From NCBI GenBank assembly GCA_016303035.1, contig JAEDML010000016.1, positions 1 to 12,245 of the forward strand: DNA of 12,245 nt. The letters run 5' to 3'. The notes under the pieces were generated by a model. That model was not told where the DNA came from and ran no database searches. It saw only the letters and a program-made list of their open reading frames with translations. The position numbers and the translations under genes were made by a program. Shown one piece after another: positions 1 to 6,701 of this stretch (the stretch's first letter is position 1; each line of letters starts with the position of its first letter). The stretch comes from Clostridiaceae bacterium (GTDB taxonomy: Bacteria; Bacillota; Clostridia; Oscillospirales; Acutalibacteraceae).

Positions 1-77
1 TGGCGCGCTGAAGAAGATTCGAACTCCCGACCTTCTGGTCCGTAGCCAGACGCTCTATCCAGCTGAGCTATCAGCGC
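1..77 (-). tRNA. tRNA-Arg (anticodon ACG)
   Basis: Read on the minus strand this folds into a full cloverleaf. The 7-bp acceptor stem is GCGCTGA paired with TCAGCGC, followed by discriminator G and an encoded CCA (plus-strand bases 1-3). The D arm is GCTC/GAGC. The anticodon stem TCTGG/CCAGA closes the loop CTACGGA, so the anticodon is ACG (plus 41-43), which reads arginine CGN codons after A34 deamination. The T arm contains TTCGAAT. The gene is divergent from the biosynthetic operon and is not part of it. The fold is unambiguous. Confidence 0.97.
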
Positions 78-106
78 ATAAGACGATTTTTTCAAACCGC
101 CATAGT

Positions 107-135
107 ATAATAGCACAACTTTTATAAAAAAGCAA
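107..135 (-). promoter_or_regulatory. Putative promoter of the tRNA-Arg gene
   Basis: On the minus strand a -35-like TTGCTT (plus 130-135) is separated by exactly 17 nt from a -10-like TATTAT (plus 107-112), about 30 nt upstream of the mature tRNA 5' end at 77. An overlapping TATACT is an alternative -10. This is a motif match only, but position and spacing suit a tRNA promoter, and it is back-to-back with the operon promoter. Confidence 0.5.
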
Positions 136-185
136 TACCTAAATTTTATTTTTTTAAAAGAAATATTAAAATAAAGAAAAAGCAC

Positions 186-214
186 TTGACATATTAAGGT
201 AACGGTGATAAAAT
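186..214 (+). promoter_or_regulatory. Sigma-A-type promoter of the BCAA operon
   Basis: A perfect -35 TTGACA (186-191), a 17-nt spacer and a -10 TAAAAT (209-214) precede the T-box leader, predicting transcription start near 221. The stretch 136-180 just upstream is almost purely A/T and could act as an UP element. It lies about 14 nt before the first base of T-box stem I, which supports the assignment. It is the only convincing plus-strand promoter I see for the ten biosynthetic genes. Confidence 0.8.
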
Positions 215-220
215 AAACAA

Positions 221-499
221 AAATTGAATATAAAGGCTGTGACGAAGAAGGTCAAGCATGTCTTATTTTCAGAGAGTCGGTGTAAGCTGCGAACCGACAT
301 AATTCATACTTAACGGCCCCTCACTTCCGAGCCGGGAGCCCGATAGCGCAAGGCAGGTAGGCGCTTCCCGTGATTGCTGCGTAAAAGCATAGGAATTGTT
401 TGATTCCAAGAGAGGCGGTTATATAACCGCAATTTGAGTGGTACCGCGAGTGAAATCTATACACCCGTCTCAAGGCAAAGCTTTGAGACGGGTGTTTTT
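221..499 (+). ncRNA. T-box riboswitch leader, probably tRNA-Leu specific (CUC)
   Basis: The leader senses uncharged tRNA and controls read-through into ilvA. Stem I can be drawn as base GGCT/AGCC (235-238 with 330-333), helix GAAG/CTTC (247-250 with 324-327), upper helix AAGCATG/CATACTT with one mismatch (254-260 with 305-311), the conserved AGAGAG (271-276), and apical stem GTCGGT/ACCGAC (276-281 with 293-298). CUC at 320-322, followed by A323 and then the helix, is in the specifier position, so leucine is the best reading. Stem II (CGGGA/TCCCG, 333-337 with 366-370), a GGAAT/ATTCC hairpin (392-407) and a 16-nt palindrome (415-430) follow. The T-box core is at 431-448. The antiterminator pairs TTGAG (434-438) with CTCAA (469-473) and GCGAGTG (446-452) with CACCCGT (462-468), leaving the 7-nt bulge TGGTACC. 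UGGU fits a tRNA ending ACCA, as in Leu, Ile and Val tRNAs. The class is certain; the specifier is inferred. Confidence 0.95.
461..499 (+). terminator. T-box intrinsic terminator
   Basis: A perfect 13-bp stem pairs 461-473 with 483-495, with a 9-nt loop, followed by a run of T (495-499). Its 5' arm is the same sequence that forms the 3' side of the antiterminator, so the two structures are mutually exclusive, as expected for a T-box attenuator. It lies about 35 nt upstream of the ilvA start. Confidence 0.93.
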
Positions 500-533
500 A
501 AATTCAAAACAACACCTAAAAAGGAGACTGTAT

Positions 534-1727
534 ATGCTTACTCTTGATAAAGTTTTTGACGCGCAGGTGGTCCTTAGGGATATTATAAGGGAGACTGCGG
601 TGGTACGCGCGTACGGTATCGCGCCCGAATGCGAGCTGTATTTAAAGCCCGAAAATCTTCAGATTACCGGCTCCTTTAAGGTCCGCGGTTCGGCATATAA
701 AATTGCCCTGCTTTCCGAGGAGGAGAAGAAAAAGGGCGTTATCGCCTGCTCTGCCGGCAACCACGCGCAGGGCGTGGCGCTTGCGGCATCAAAGAACGGC
801 ATTAAGTCGATTATCTGTCTGCCTGACAGCGCGCCGATTTCAAAGGTAGAAGCCACAAAAAGCTTCGGCGCCGAGGTTTGCCTTGTAGAGGGCTGTTATG
901 ACGATGCCTATAAAAAAGCGCTGGAGCTGAAAGAGAGTGAAGGTTATACCTTCGTTCACCCGTTTGACGATGAAAATGTAATCGCGGGACAGGGTACGAT
1001 AGGTCTTGAAATCATAAACGATATTGACAATATTGACGCTGTAATTGTTCCGATAGGCGGCGGCGGTCTTATTTCGGGTATTGCCTACGCGGTAAAGCAC
1101 ATACGCCCGTCAATTAAGGTTTACGGCGTCCAGGCGGCCGGCGCGCCGGGTATGTACAATTCGGTAAAGGACGGTAAAATCGAGTGCCTTGATTCGGTTC
1201 AGACAATAGCCGACGGTATCGCCGTTAAACAGCCGGGCGAGAACACCTTTAAATTTGTAGGCAAGTATGTTGACGATATAGCGCTTGTGACCGACGATGA
1301 AATTTCTTCGGCAATACTTGCGCTTATCGAAAAGCAGAAGATGATAGCCGAGGGCGCGGGAGCCGCGGCGGTAGCGGCGGCAATGTTCGGCAAATTCCCG
1401 ATTAAGGGCAAGCGCGTAGTCAGCGTTGTTTCGGGCGGTAATATAGATGTTACCAGCCTTTCAAGGGTAATCGGCAGAGGTCTGCTTAAATCGGGCAGAT
1501 CCTCAAGCCTTGTGTTTGAGCTTATAGACAAGCCGGGACAGCTTAAGGAAATTTCGGCAATTATTGCCGACTGCGGCGGAAATGTAACCGGCGTTTATCA
1601 CGAGCGCGGCGACACAGAAAGCGTCAACGGCTGTTTCCTTAAGGTTGAAATGGAAACAAGGGACTATAACCATGTTCAGCTTATTACAAAGTCTTTGCGT
1701 GACGCAGGCTTTAAAATAGTAAAATAA
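534..1727 (+). CDS. ilvA: Threonine ammonia-lyase (threonine deaminase), medium form with one ACT domain
   Basis: This PLP enzyme deaminates threonine to 2-oxobutanoate, the entry step to isoleucine. The 397-residue product has the fold-type II PLP core: SFKVRG with Schiff-base lysine K49, SAGNHAQG at 73-80, phosphate-binding GGGGL at 175-179, and SGGNID at 300-305. One ACT-like domain (about 326-397) follows. This matches the medium-length single-ACT class, not the roughly 514-aa E. coli IlvA with two ACT-like modules. Loss of activity to isoleucine or another effector through the ACT domain is likely by family but not shown. The start at 534 is preceded by AAAAAGGAG. An in-frame GTG at 438 lies inside the T-box bulge and would read through the terminator, so it is rejected. 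As first gene of the operon it is the most directly exposed to the T-box. A serine/threonine dehydratase role in catabolism is less likely in this context. Confidence 0.95.
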   Translation: MLTLDKVFDAQVVLRDIIRETAVVRAYGIAPECELYLKPENLQITGSFKVRGSAYKIALLSEEEKKKGVIACSAGNHAQGVALAASKNGIKSIICLPDSAPISKVEATKSFGAEVCLVEGCYDDAYKKALELKESEGYTFVHPFDDENVIAGQGTIGLEIINDIDNIDAVIVPIGGGGLISGIAYAVKHIRPSIKVYGVQAAGAPGMYNSVKDGKIECLDSVQTIADGIAVKQPGENTFKFVGKYVDDIALVTDDEISSAILALIEKQKMIAEGAGAAAVAAAMFGKFPIKGKRVVSVVSGGNIDVTSLSRVIGRGLLKSGRSSSLVFELIDKPGQLKEISAIIADCGGNVTGVYHERGDTESVNGCFLKVEMETRDYNHVQLITKSLRDAGFKIVK

Positions 1728-1747
1728 TAATTAAAGGGTGATTTTTA

Positions 1748-2125
1748 ATGTCAGAAAAAATACATACAAATAAAGCGCCTGCGGCAATAGGTCCGTATTC
1801 ACAGGCGGTAACCTTAGGAAACCTTATATTCACATCGGGTCAGATTGCGCTTAACCCCGAAACGGGCGAGATAGAGGGCACAACCATAAAGGAGCAGACC
1901 CACAGGGTTTGCCGCAATTTAAGCGAGGTGCTTGCCGCCGCGGGCGGGTCGCTTAAAAGCGCGGTTAAAACGGTTTGCTTTTTAAGCGATATGGCGGATT
2001 TTTCGGCGTTTAACGAGGTTTACGGTGAATATTTCACCGAAAAGCCGGCGCGCTCCTGCGTTGCCGTAAAGCAGCTGCCCAAAAACGCGCTGGTTGAAGT
2101 AGAGGTAATAGCAGAAAAGGAGTAA
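1748..2125 (+). CDS. ridA: RidA family 2-iminobutanoate/2-iminopropanoate deaminase
   Basis: This small soluble enzyme hydrolyses the enamine/imine intermediates released by PLP dehydratases such as IlvA, speeding 2-oxobutanoate formation and protecting PLP enzymes from 2-aminoacrylate damage. The 125-residue length is typical of the YjgF/YER057c/UK114 family, which is usually a homotrimer. Visible signatures are GPYSQA near the N terminus (Y17), TSGQIALNPETG at 29-40, and the C-terminal ARSCVAV and EVEVIA segments carrying R102 and E119, which correspond to the catalytic arginine and glutamate of E. coli RidA. The start follows AAAGGGTG and lies 20 nt after the ilvA stop. Its position directly behind ilvA, its main source of substrate, supports true RidA activity over the functionally diverse Rid subfamilies. 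Confidence 0.95.
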   Translation: MSEKIHTNKAPAAIGPYSQAVTLGNLIFTSGQIALNPETGEIEGTTIKEQTHRVCRNLSEVLAAAGGSLKSAVKTVCFLSDMADFSAFNEVYGEYFTEKPARSCVAVKQLPKNALVEVEVIAEKE

Positions 2126-2130
2126 ACTTA

Positions 2131-3789
2131 ATGGACGCAAGCAAGTACGCGCCGGGGTACTACCCGGCGCCGGGTATACATAACAATTGGGTAAATAAGG
2201 ACCATATTGAAAAGGCTCCGCTTTGGTGCAGTGTTGATATGCGCGACGGCAACCAGAGCCTTGTCATTCCGATGAGCCTTGACGAAAAGCTAGAGTTTTA
2301 TAAAACTCTGCTTAAGGTGGGCTTTAAGGAAATCGAGGTCGGCTTCCCTGCCGCCAGCGATACCGAATATGAGTTTTTAAGAACCCTTATCGACAATAAT
2401 ATGATTCCCGACGATGTCACGGTACAGGTGTTGACCCAGTGCCGCGAGCATATAATCCGCAAGACCTTTGACGCCTGCAAGGGGGCGCCGAGCGCCATAA
2501 TTCATTTTTATAACTCGGTAAGCGTAGCCCAGCGCGAGCAGGTTTTCCGTAAATCGAAGGAAGAAATAAAGAAAATCGCCGTAGACGGCGCTAAGCTTGT
2601 AAAAAGGCTGGCAAGCGAGTACGAGGGCAATTTCCGCTTTGAATATTCCCCCGAAAGCTTTACGGGAGCAGAGCCCGAATATTCGCTTGAAGTGTGCAAC
2701 GCAGTGCTTGATGTGCTTGAGCCGTCGGAGACTAACAATGTCATCATAAACCTGCCGGTTACGGTAGAAATGAGCCTGCCGCACATATACGCAAGTCAGG
2801 TTGAATATATGAGCGAGAATTTAAAGTACAGGGAATTCGTAACTCTCTCGCTTCATCCGCATAACGACCGCGGAACCGGCGTAGCCGATACCGAGCTTGC
2901 CCTGCTTGCGGGAGCGGACAGGGTTGAGGGTACGCTTTTCGGCAACGGCGAGCGCACCGGTAACGTGGATATAATAACCCTTGCGATGAATATGTATTCC
3001 CACGGCGTAGACCCGAAGCTTGATTTTTCGGATATGCCGTCGCTTGTTAAAACATTTGAAAAATGCACCGGAATGAAGGTCGGCGAACGCGCGCCGTATG
3101 CAGGCTCGCTGGTATTCGCGGCGTTTTCGGGAAGTCATCAGGACGCGATTGCCAAGGGAATGAAATACCGTGAAGAAAATAAGCTTCACCGCTGGACCGT
3201 GCCGTACATTCCGATTGACCCGCAAGACATCAACCGTACATACGACGCCGATGTTATCCGCGTTAATTCCCAAAGCGGCAAGGGCGGCATAGGCTACCTT
3301 TTGGAGCACACCTACGGCTACTGCCTGCCTGCCGGTATGAGGGAGCATTTAAGCTACCTTTGCAAGGGCATTTCCGACCGCGGACATAAGGAGTTAAAGG
3401 CAAACGAGGTACTTGAAATATTTAAATCGCATTACTTCCTCGGGGATTCCGACCTTACTATTTCGGATATGAGCTTTTCAAGGAACGGCGATGAGGTCAA
3501 TGCGACGGTCGTCTTCTGCAAAAACGGCGAAAAAACCGAGGTTAAGGCGGTCGGCAACGGCTCGCTTGACGCGGTAAGCAACGCGCTTAAATCCTTTGAA
3601 AAGACCGATTATCTGCTTGAAGTTTACACCGAGCACAGCATGCAGGAAAAGGGCTCGGGCAGTGTAGCCGCGGCTTACATAGGAATTAAGGATAAAAACG
3701 GAAATATGAGCTGGGGCGCCGGTACCGACACCGACATTATCCACGCCGGCGTAAACGCGCTGTTAAGCGCCTATAACAATATGAATTAA
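2131..3789 (+). CDS. leuA: 2-isopropylmalate synthase (long fungal/actinobacterial-like type)
   Basis: It condenses acetyl-CoA with 2-oxoisovalerate to 2-isopropylmalate, the committed leucine step. The 552-residue protein has the DRE-TIM barrel N-terminal half: RDGNQ at 38-42 (metal-binding D39), FPAAS at 72-76, metal-binding HxH at H242/H244 within LSLHPHNDRG, and GNGERTGN at 271-278. A C-terminal LeuA dimer/regulatory domain (about 425-552) ends in GTDTDIIHAGVNALLSAYN, the region where leucine binds in this family, so feedback inhibition is likely. The N-terminal leader up to W32 and the MRDGNQSLVIPMS motif resemble the longer LeuA class of yeast and actinobacteria, not the roughly 510-aa E. 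coli class. The start lies 5 nt after ridA, whose last codons provide the AAGGAG ribosome binding site. Homocitrate or citramalate synthase is less likely given leuC, leuD and leuB next door. Confidence 0.95.
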   Translation: MDASKYAPGYYPAPGIHNNWVNKDHIEKAPLWCSVDMRDGNQSLVIPMSLDEKLEFYKTLLKVGFKEIEVGFPAASDTEYEFLRTLIDNNMIPDDVTVQVLTQCREHIIRKTFDACKGAPSAIIHFYNSVSVAQREQVFRKSKEEIKKIAVDGAKLVKRLASEYEGNFRFEYSPESFTGAEPEYSLEVCNAVLDVLEPSETNNVIINLPVTVEMSLPHIYASQVEYMSENLKYREFVTLSLHPHNDRGTGVADTELALLAGADRVEGTLFGNGERTGNVDIITLAMNMYSHGVDPKLDFSDMPSLVKTFEKCTGMKVGERAPYAGSLVFAAFSGSHQDAIAKGMKYREENKLHRWTVPYIPIDPQDINRTYDADVIRVNSQSGKGGIGYLLEHTYGYCLPAGMREHLSYLCKGISDRGHKELKANEVLEIFKSHYFLGDSDLTISDMSFSRNGDEVNATVVFCKNGEKTEVKAVGNGSLDAVSNALKSFEKTDYLLEVYTEHSMQEKGSGSVAAAYIGIKDKNGNMSWGAGTDTDIIHAGVNALLSAYNNMN

Positions 3790-3802
3790 AGGAGGCCGCC
3801 TT

Positions 3803-5059
3803 ATGGGAATGACCGTAACACAGAAAATTCTTGCCGCGCACGCGGGACTTGAAAGCGTTCAGCCGGGTCAGCTTATAAACGCAAGGCTTGATATTGTACT
3901 CGGCAACGATATAACCACGCCCGTTGCGGTAAACGAGTTTAAAAAAGCGGGGTTTGACAGGGTTTTTGATAAGGACAGGGTGGCGATTGTTCTCGACCAT
4001 TTTGTACCTAATAAGGATATAAAGGCGGCAGAGCAGTCCAAAACCTGCCGTGAGTTTGCCTGCAACCACTGCGTAAGCCATTTTTACGATGTCGGTAAAA
4101 TGGGTATTGAGCATGCGCTTCTGCCCGAGCAGGGCGTTGTCACCGCGGGCGACTGCATTATCGGAGCCGACAGTCATACCTGCACCTACGGTGCGCTGGG
4201 CGCCTTCTCGACAGGGGTCGGCAGTACCGATATGGCGGCCGGAATGGCAACCGGCAAGGCATGGTTCAAGGTGCCTTCGGCAATACGCTTCAACCTTTTC
4301 GGAAAGCTCCCCTCAAACTGCAGCGGTAAGGATGTTATTCTTACGATTATCGGTATGATAGGGGTTGACGGCGCGCTTTATAAAAGTATGGAATTCACGG
4401 GCAGCGGAGTTTCCGAGCTTTCTATGGACGACCGTTTTTGCATCTGCAATATGGCGATAGAGGCCGGCGCTAAAAACGGAATTTTCCCCGTGGACGAAAA
4501 AACGCTTGAATATATGAAGGGCCGCACCGAACGCGAGCCTGTAACGTACACAGCAGATGATGACGCCGAGTATGAAAGGACATATGATATAGACCTTTCA
4601 AAGATAACACCCACGGTAAGCTGTCCCCACCTTCCCGAAAACACAAAAAAGGCTTCCGAGCTTTCCGATGTAAAAATCGATCAGGTGGTAATCGGAAGCT
4701 GTACCAACGGCAGAATGGAGGATATGACGGCGGCGTACAACATTTTAAAGGGCAGAAAAATTGCCGACGGCGTGCGCTGTATAATAATCCCTGCTACAAT
4801 GAATATCATGAGGGAATGTATCGAGCGCGGATATGTAACCGCCTTTATCGACGCAGGCGCGGTTGTTTCCACGCCTACCTGCGGTCCGTGCCTCGGCGGT
4901 TATATGGGAATCCTTGCAAAGGGCGAGCGCTGTATTGCCACAACAAACCGCAACTTTGTCGGCAGAATGGGACATGTTGAAAGCGAGGTATATTTAGCCT
5001 CGCCCCAAACGGCGGCGGCAAGCGCGCTTAAAGGCTACATAACCGAATATAAAGATTAA
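3803..5059 (+). CDS. leuC: 3-isopropylmalate dehydratase large subunit
   Basis: With LeuD it isomerises 2-isopropylmalate to 3-isopropylmalate through an aconitase-type [4Fe-4S] cluster. The 418-residue length is that of the short LeuC class of archaea and Clostridia, not the roughly 466-aa enterobacterial form. The cluster ligands are C300 (in GSCTNGR) and C360/C363 (in TPTCGPCLGG); DSHTC at 123-127 is the aconitase-family active-site motif. The start is preceded by a perfect AAAGGAGG 7 nt upstream. A second ATG two codons downstream (MGM) is possible but less well spaced. It lies 13 nt after leuA. The short LeuC class also contains homoaconitase and 2,3-dimethylmalate dehydratase relatives, but neighbours leuA, leuD and leuB make the isopropylmalate role by far the best call. 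The cluster would be oxygen-labile. Confidence 0.95.
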   Translation: MGMTVTQKILAAHAGLESVQPGQLINARLDIVLGNDITTPVAVNEFKKAGFDRVFDKDRVAIVLDHFVPNKDIKAAEQSKTCREFACNHCVSHFYDVGKMGIEHALLPEQGVVTAGDCIIGADSHTCTYGALGAFSTGVGSTDMAAGMATGKAWFKVPSAIRFNLFGKLPSNCSGKDVILTIIGMIGVDGALYKSMEFTGSGVSELSMDDRFCICNMAIEAGAKNGIFPVDEKTLEYMKGRTEREPVTYTADDDAEYERTYDIDLSKITPTVSCPHLPENTKKASELSDVKIDQVVIGSCTNGRMEDMTAAYNILKGRKIADGVRCIIIPATMNIMRECIERGYVTAFIDAGAVVSTPTCGPCLGGYMGILAKGERCIATTNRNFVGRMGHVESEVYLASPQTAAASALKGYITEYKD

Positions 5060-5065
5060 AGCAAA

Positions 5066-5083
5066 CGCCGTATTAAGACGGCG
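5066..5083 (+). other. Small intercistronic hairpin between leuC and leuD
   Basis: CGCCGT (5066-5071) and ACGGCG (5078-5083) form a perfect 6-bp stem with a 6-nt loop, within the 42-nt leuC-leuD gap and just before the leuD ribosome binding site (GGAG). No T-tract follows, so it is not a terminator. It could tune leuD translation or mRNA stability, or be chance. Confidence 0.35.
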
Positions 5084-5101
5084 GCAGAACGGAGACTTGA
5101 T

Positions 5102-5599
5102 ATGAACACAAGGGGAAAGGTTTTTAAATATCCCGATAATGTGGATACCGATGTTATAATTCCCGCGCGTTACCTTAACACACCCGACGCAAAGGAGCTT
5201 GCGCTTCACTGTATGGAGGATATTGATAAGGACTTTGTAAAGAATGTGCAAAAGGGCGATATAATGGTTGCGGGCTGGAACTTCGGCTGTGGCTCTTCAA
5301 GGGAGCACGCGCCGCTCGTAATTAAGACCTGCGGTACCGGCTGCGTTATAGCCAAAAGCTTTGCAAGAATTTTCTACCGCAACGCTATAAACATAGGACT
5401 GCCTATTTTGGAATGTCCCGACGCGGCGGAGGAAATTTCGGCAGACGACGAGGTTAATGTAGATTTTGATACCGGTGAAATTACCGATATAACCACAGGA
5501 AAAACCTATAAGGCACAGCCGTTTCCGCCCTTTATTCAAAATATAATAAGGTGCGGCGGACTGCTGGCATCACTTAAGGAGCAAAACGAAAATGACTAA
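5102..5599 (+). CDS. leuD: 3-isopropylmalate dehydratase small subunit
   Basis: This is the swivel-domain partner of LeuC in the isopropylmalate isomerase. The 165-residue protein is the short type that pairs with short LeuC. It shows DNVDTDVIIPARYL at 12-25, typical of the family start, and NFGCGSSREHAP at 60-71, the substrate-binding loop conserved in aconitase swivel domains. AKSFARIFYRNAINIGLP at 84-101 is also diagnostic. The start is preceded by GGAG 42 nt after leuC. The 3' end overlaps leuB by 8 nt, pointing to translational coupling of the two. Confidence 0.95.
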   Translation: MNTRGKVFKYPDNVDTDVIIPARYLNTPDAKELALHCMEDIDKDFVKNVQKGDIMVAGWNFGCGSSREHAPLVIKTCGTGCVIAKSFARIFYRNAINIGLPILECPDAAEEISADDEVNVDFDTGEITDITTGKTYKAQPFPPFIQNIIRCGGLLASLKEQNEND

Positions 5600-6689
5600 G
5601 AATATCGCCGTAATAAGGGGCGACGGCATAGGCCCCGAAATAGTAAATCAGGCAATTGCGGTGCTTGAAAAGGTTGCGTCACTTTACGGTCACACCTTTA
5701 ACTTTACCGATGTGGATATGGGCGGCTGTGCCATTGATAAATGGGGCGACCCACTGCCGCAGGAAATGCTTGAAAAATGCGTAAAGTCGGACAGTGTGAT
5801 GTTAGGCGCTGTAGGCGGCGACAAGTGGAACGGCGTTCCCGGTGAAATGCGTCCCGAAAAGGGACTTTTACGCCTGCGCGCGGGAATGGGGGTTTACAGC
5901 AATAACCGCCCTGCAAAAATCTGGCCGCAGTTAAGCTCTGCTTCGCCGTTAAAGCAGTCGATAGTCGACAAGGGAATCGACTTTATAATAGTGCGCGAGC
6001 TTATAGGCGGAATTTATTTCGGCGAGCATAAAACAGACGAGAAAAACGGCGAAAGTCAGGCTATAGACATACTTTCCTACACCGAAAGCGAGATTGAGCG
6101 CATAGGCAGAATAGGCTTTGAAACCGCAAGAAAGCGCTCAAAAAGGCTTTGCTCGGTCGAAAAGAGCAATGTGCTTGATTCAAGCCGCCTTTGGAAGAAG
6201 GTTATGCACCGTTTAAGCGAAGAATATCCCGATGTTGAGCTTTCGGATATGCTGGTTGACAACTGCGCTATGCAGATTGTAAAAAATCCCGCGCAGTTTG
6301 ATGTTATAGTGACCGAGAATATGTTCGGCGACATTCTTTCGGACGAGGCTTCTATGATTACGGGCTCTATCGGAATGATACCGTCTTCAAGCCTCGGGGA
6401 CGGCTCCTGCGGTCTTTACGAGCCTATTCACGGCTCGGCGCCCGATATTGCGGGAAAGGATATAGCAAATCCGATAGGCACTATTCTTTCCGCCGCTATG
6501 ATGTTAAGGTACAGCTTCGGGCTTGAGAACGAAGCGCAGGCGGTAGAGAATGCGGTCTCCAAAGTGCTTGATATGGGTTGCCGCACGGCGGATATAATGC
6601 CGTCCGACAAAGGGGAAGCGGAAAAATGCAGAAAGATAAGCTGCAGCGAATGCGGCAGACTTATAGTTGAAAATATAAAGAAACAGTAA
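5592..6689 (+). CDS. leuB: 3-isopropylmalate dehydrogenase
   Basis: It oxidises and decarboxylates 3-isopropylmalate to 2-oxoisocaproate with NAD+. The 365-residue protein is full length for the family. Visible features are GDGIGPE at 10-16, substrate arginines R96, R106 and R135, catalytic Y142 (GGIYFG) and K191, metal-binding D223, D247 and D251, and EPIHGSAPDIAGK at 277-289, the nucleotide-binding motif of NAD-type enzymes. It starts inside the end of leuD (8-nt overlap), with AAGGAG 10 nt upstream of the ATG. Two oddities: NNRPAK replaces the usual NLRPAK, and the C-terminal tail is rich in cysteine (C330, C346, C351, C354), where the family normally has a T/S-S-E-M-G stretch. Isocitrate or tartrate dehydrogenase relatives are excluded by context and by the LeuB-like substrate loop. 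Confidence 0.95.
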   Translation: MTKNIAVIRGDGIGPEIVNQAIAVLEKVASLYGHTFNFTDVDMGGCAIDKWGDPLPQEMLEKCVKSDSVMLGAVGGDKWNGVPGEMRPEKGLLRLRAGMGVYSNNRPAKIWPQLSSASPLKQSIVDKGIDFIIVRELIGGIYFGEHKTDEKNGESQAIDILSYTESEIERIGRIGFETARKRSKRLCSVEKSNVLDSSRLWKKVMHRLSEEYPDVELSDMLVDNCAMQIVKNPAQFDVIVTENMFGDILSDEASMITGSIGMIPSSSLGDGSCGLYEPIHGSAPDIAGKDIANPIGTILSAAMMLRYSFGLENEAQAVENAVSKVLDMGCRTADIMPSDKGEAEKCRKISCSECGRLIVENIKKQ

Positions 6690-6701
6690 AAGGGGATCAA
6701 A

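Noticed and set aside
438..533. GTG start for a longer IlvA
   Set aside because: It lies within the T-box bulge, lacks a ribosome binding site and would translate through the terminator; ATG at 534 has AAGGAG and matches the family N terminus.
2821..3348. Long antisense open frames opposite leuA and other genes
   Set aside because: They mirror codon bias of the real genes, have no ribosome binding sites and encode no recognisable domain; they are shadows of the sense genes.
3809..3811. Second ATG of leuC as the true start
   Set aside because: The perfect AAAGGAGG is best spaced to the ATG at 3803; the second would be farther away. It cannot be fully excluded.
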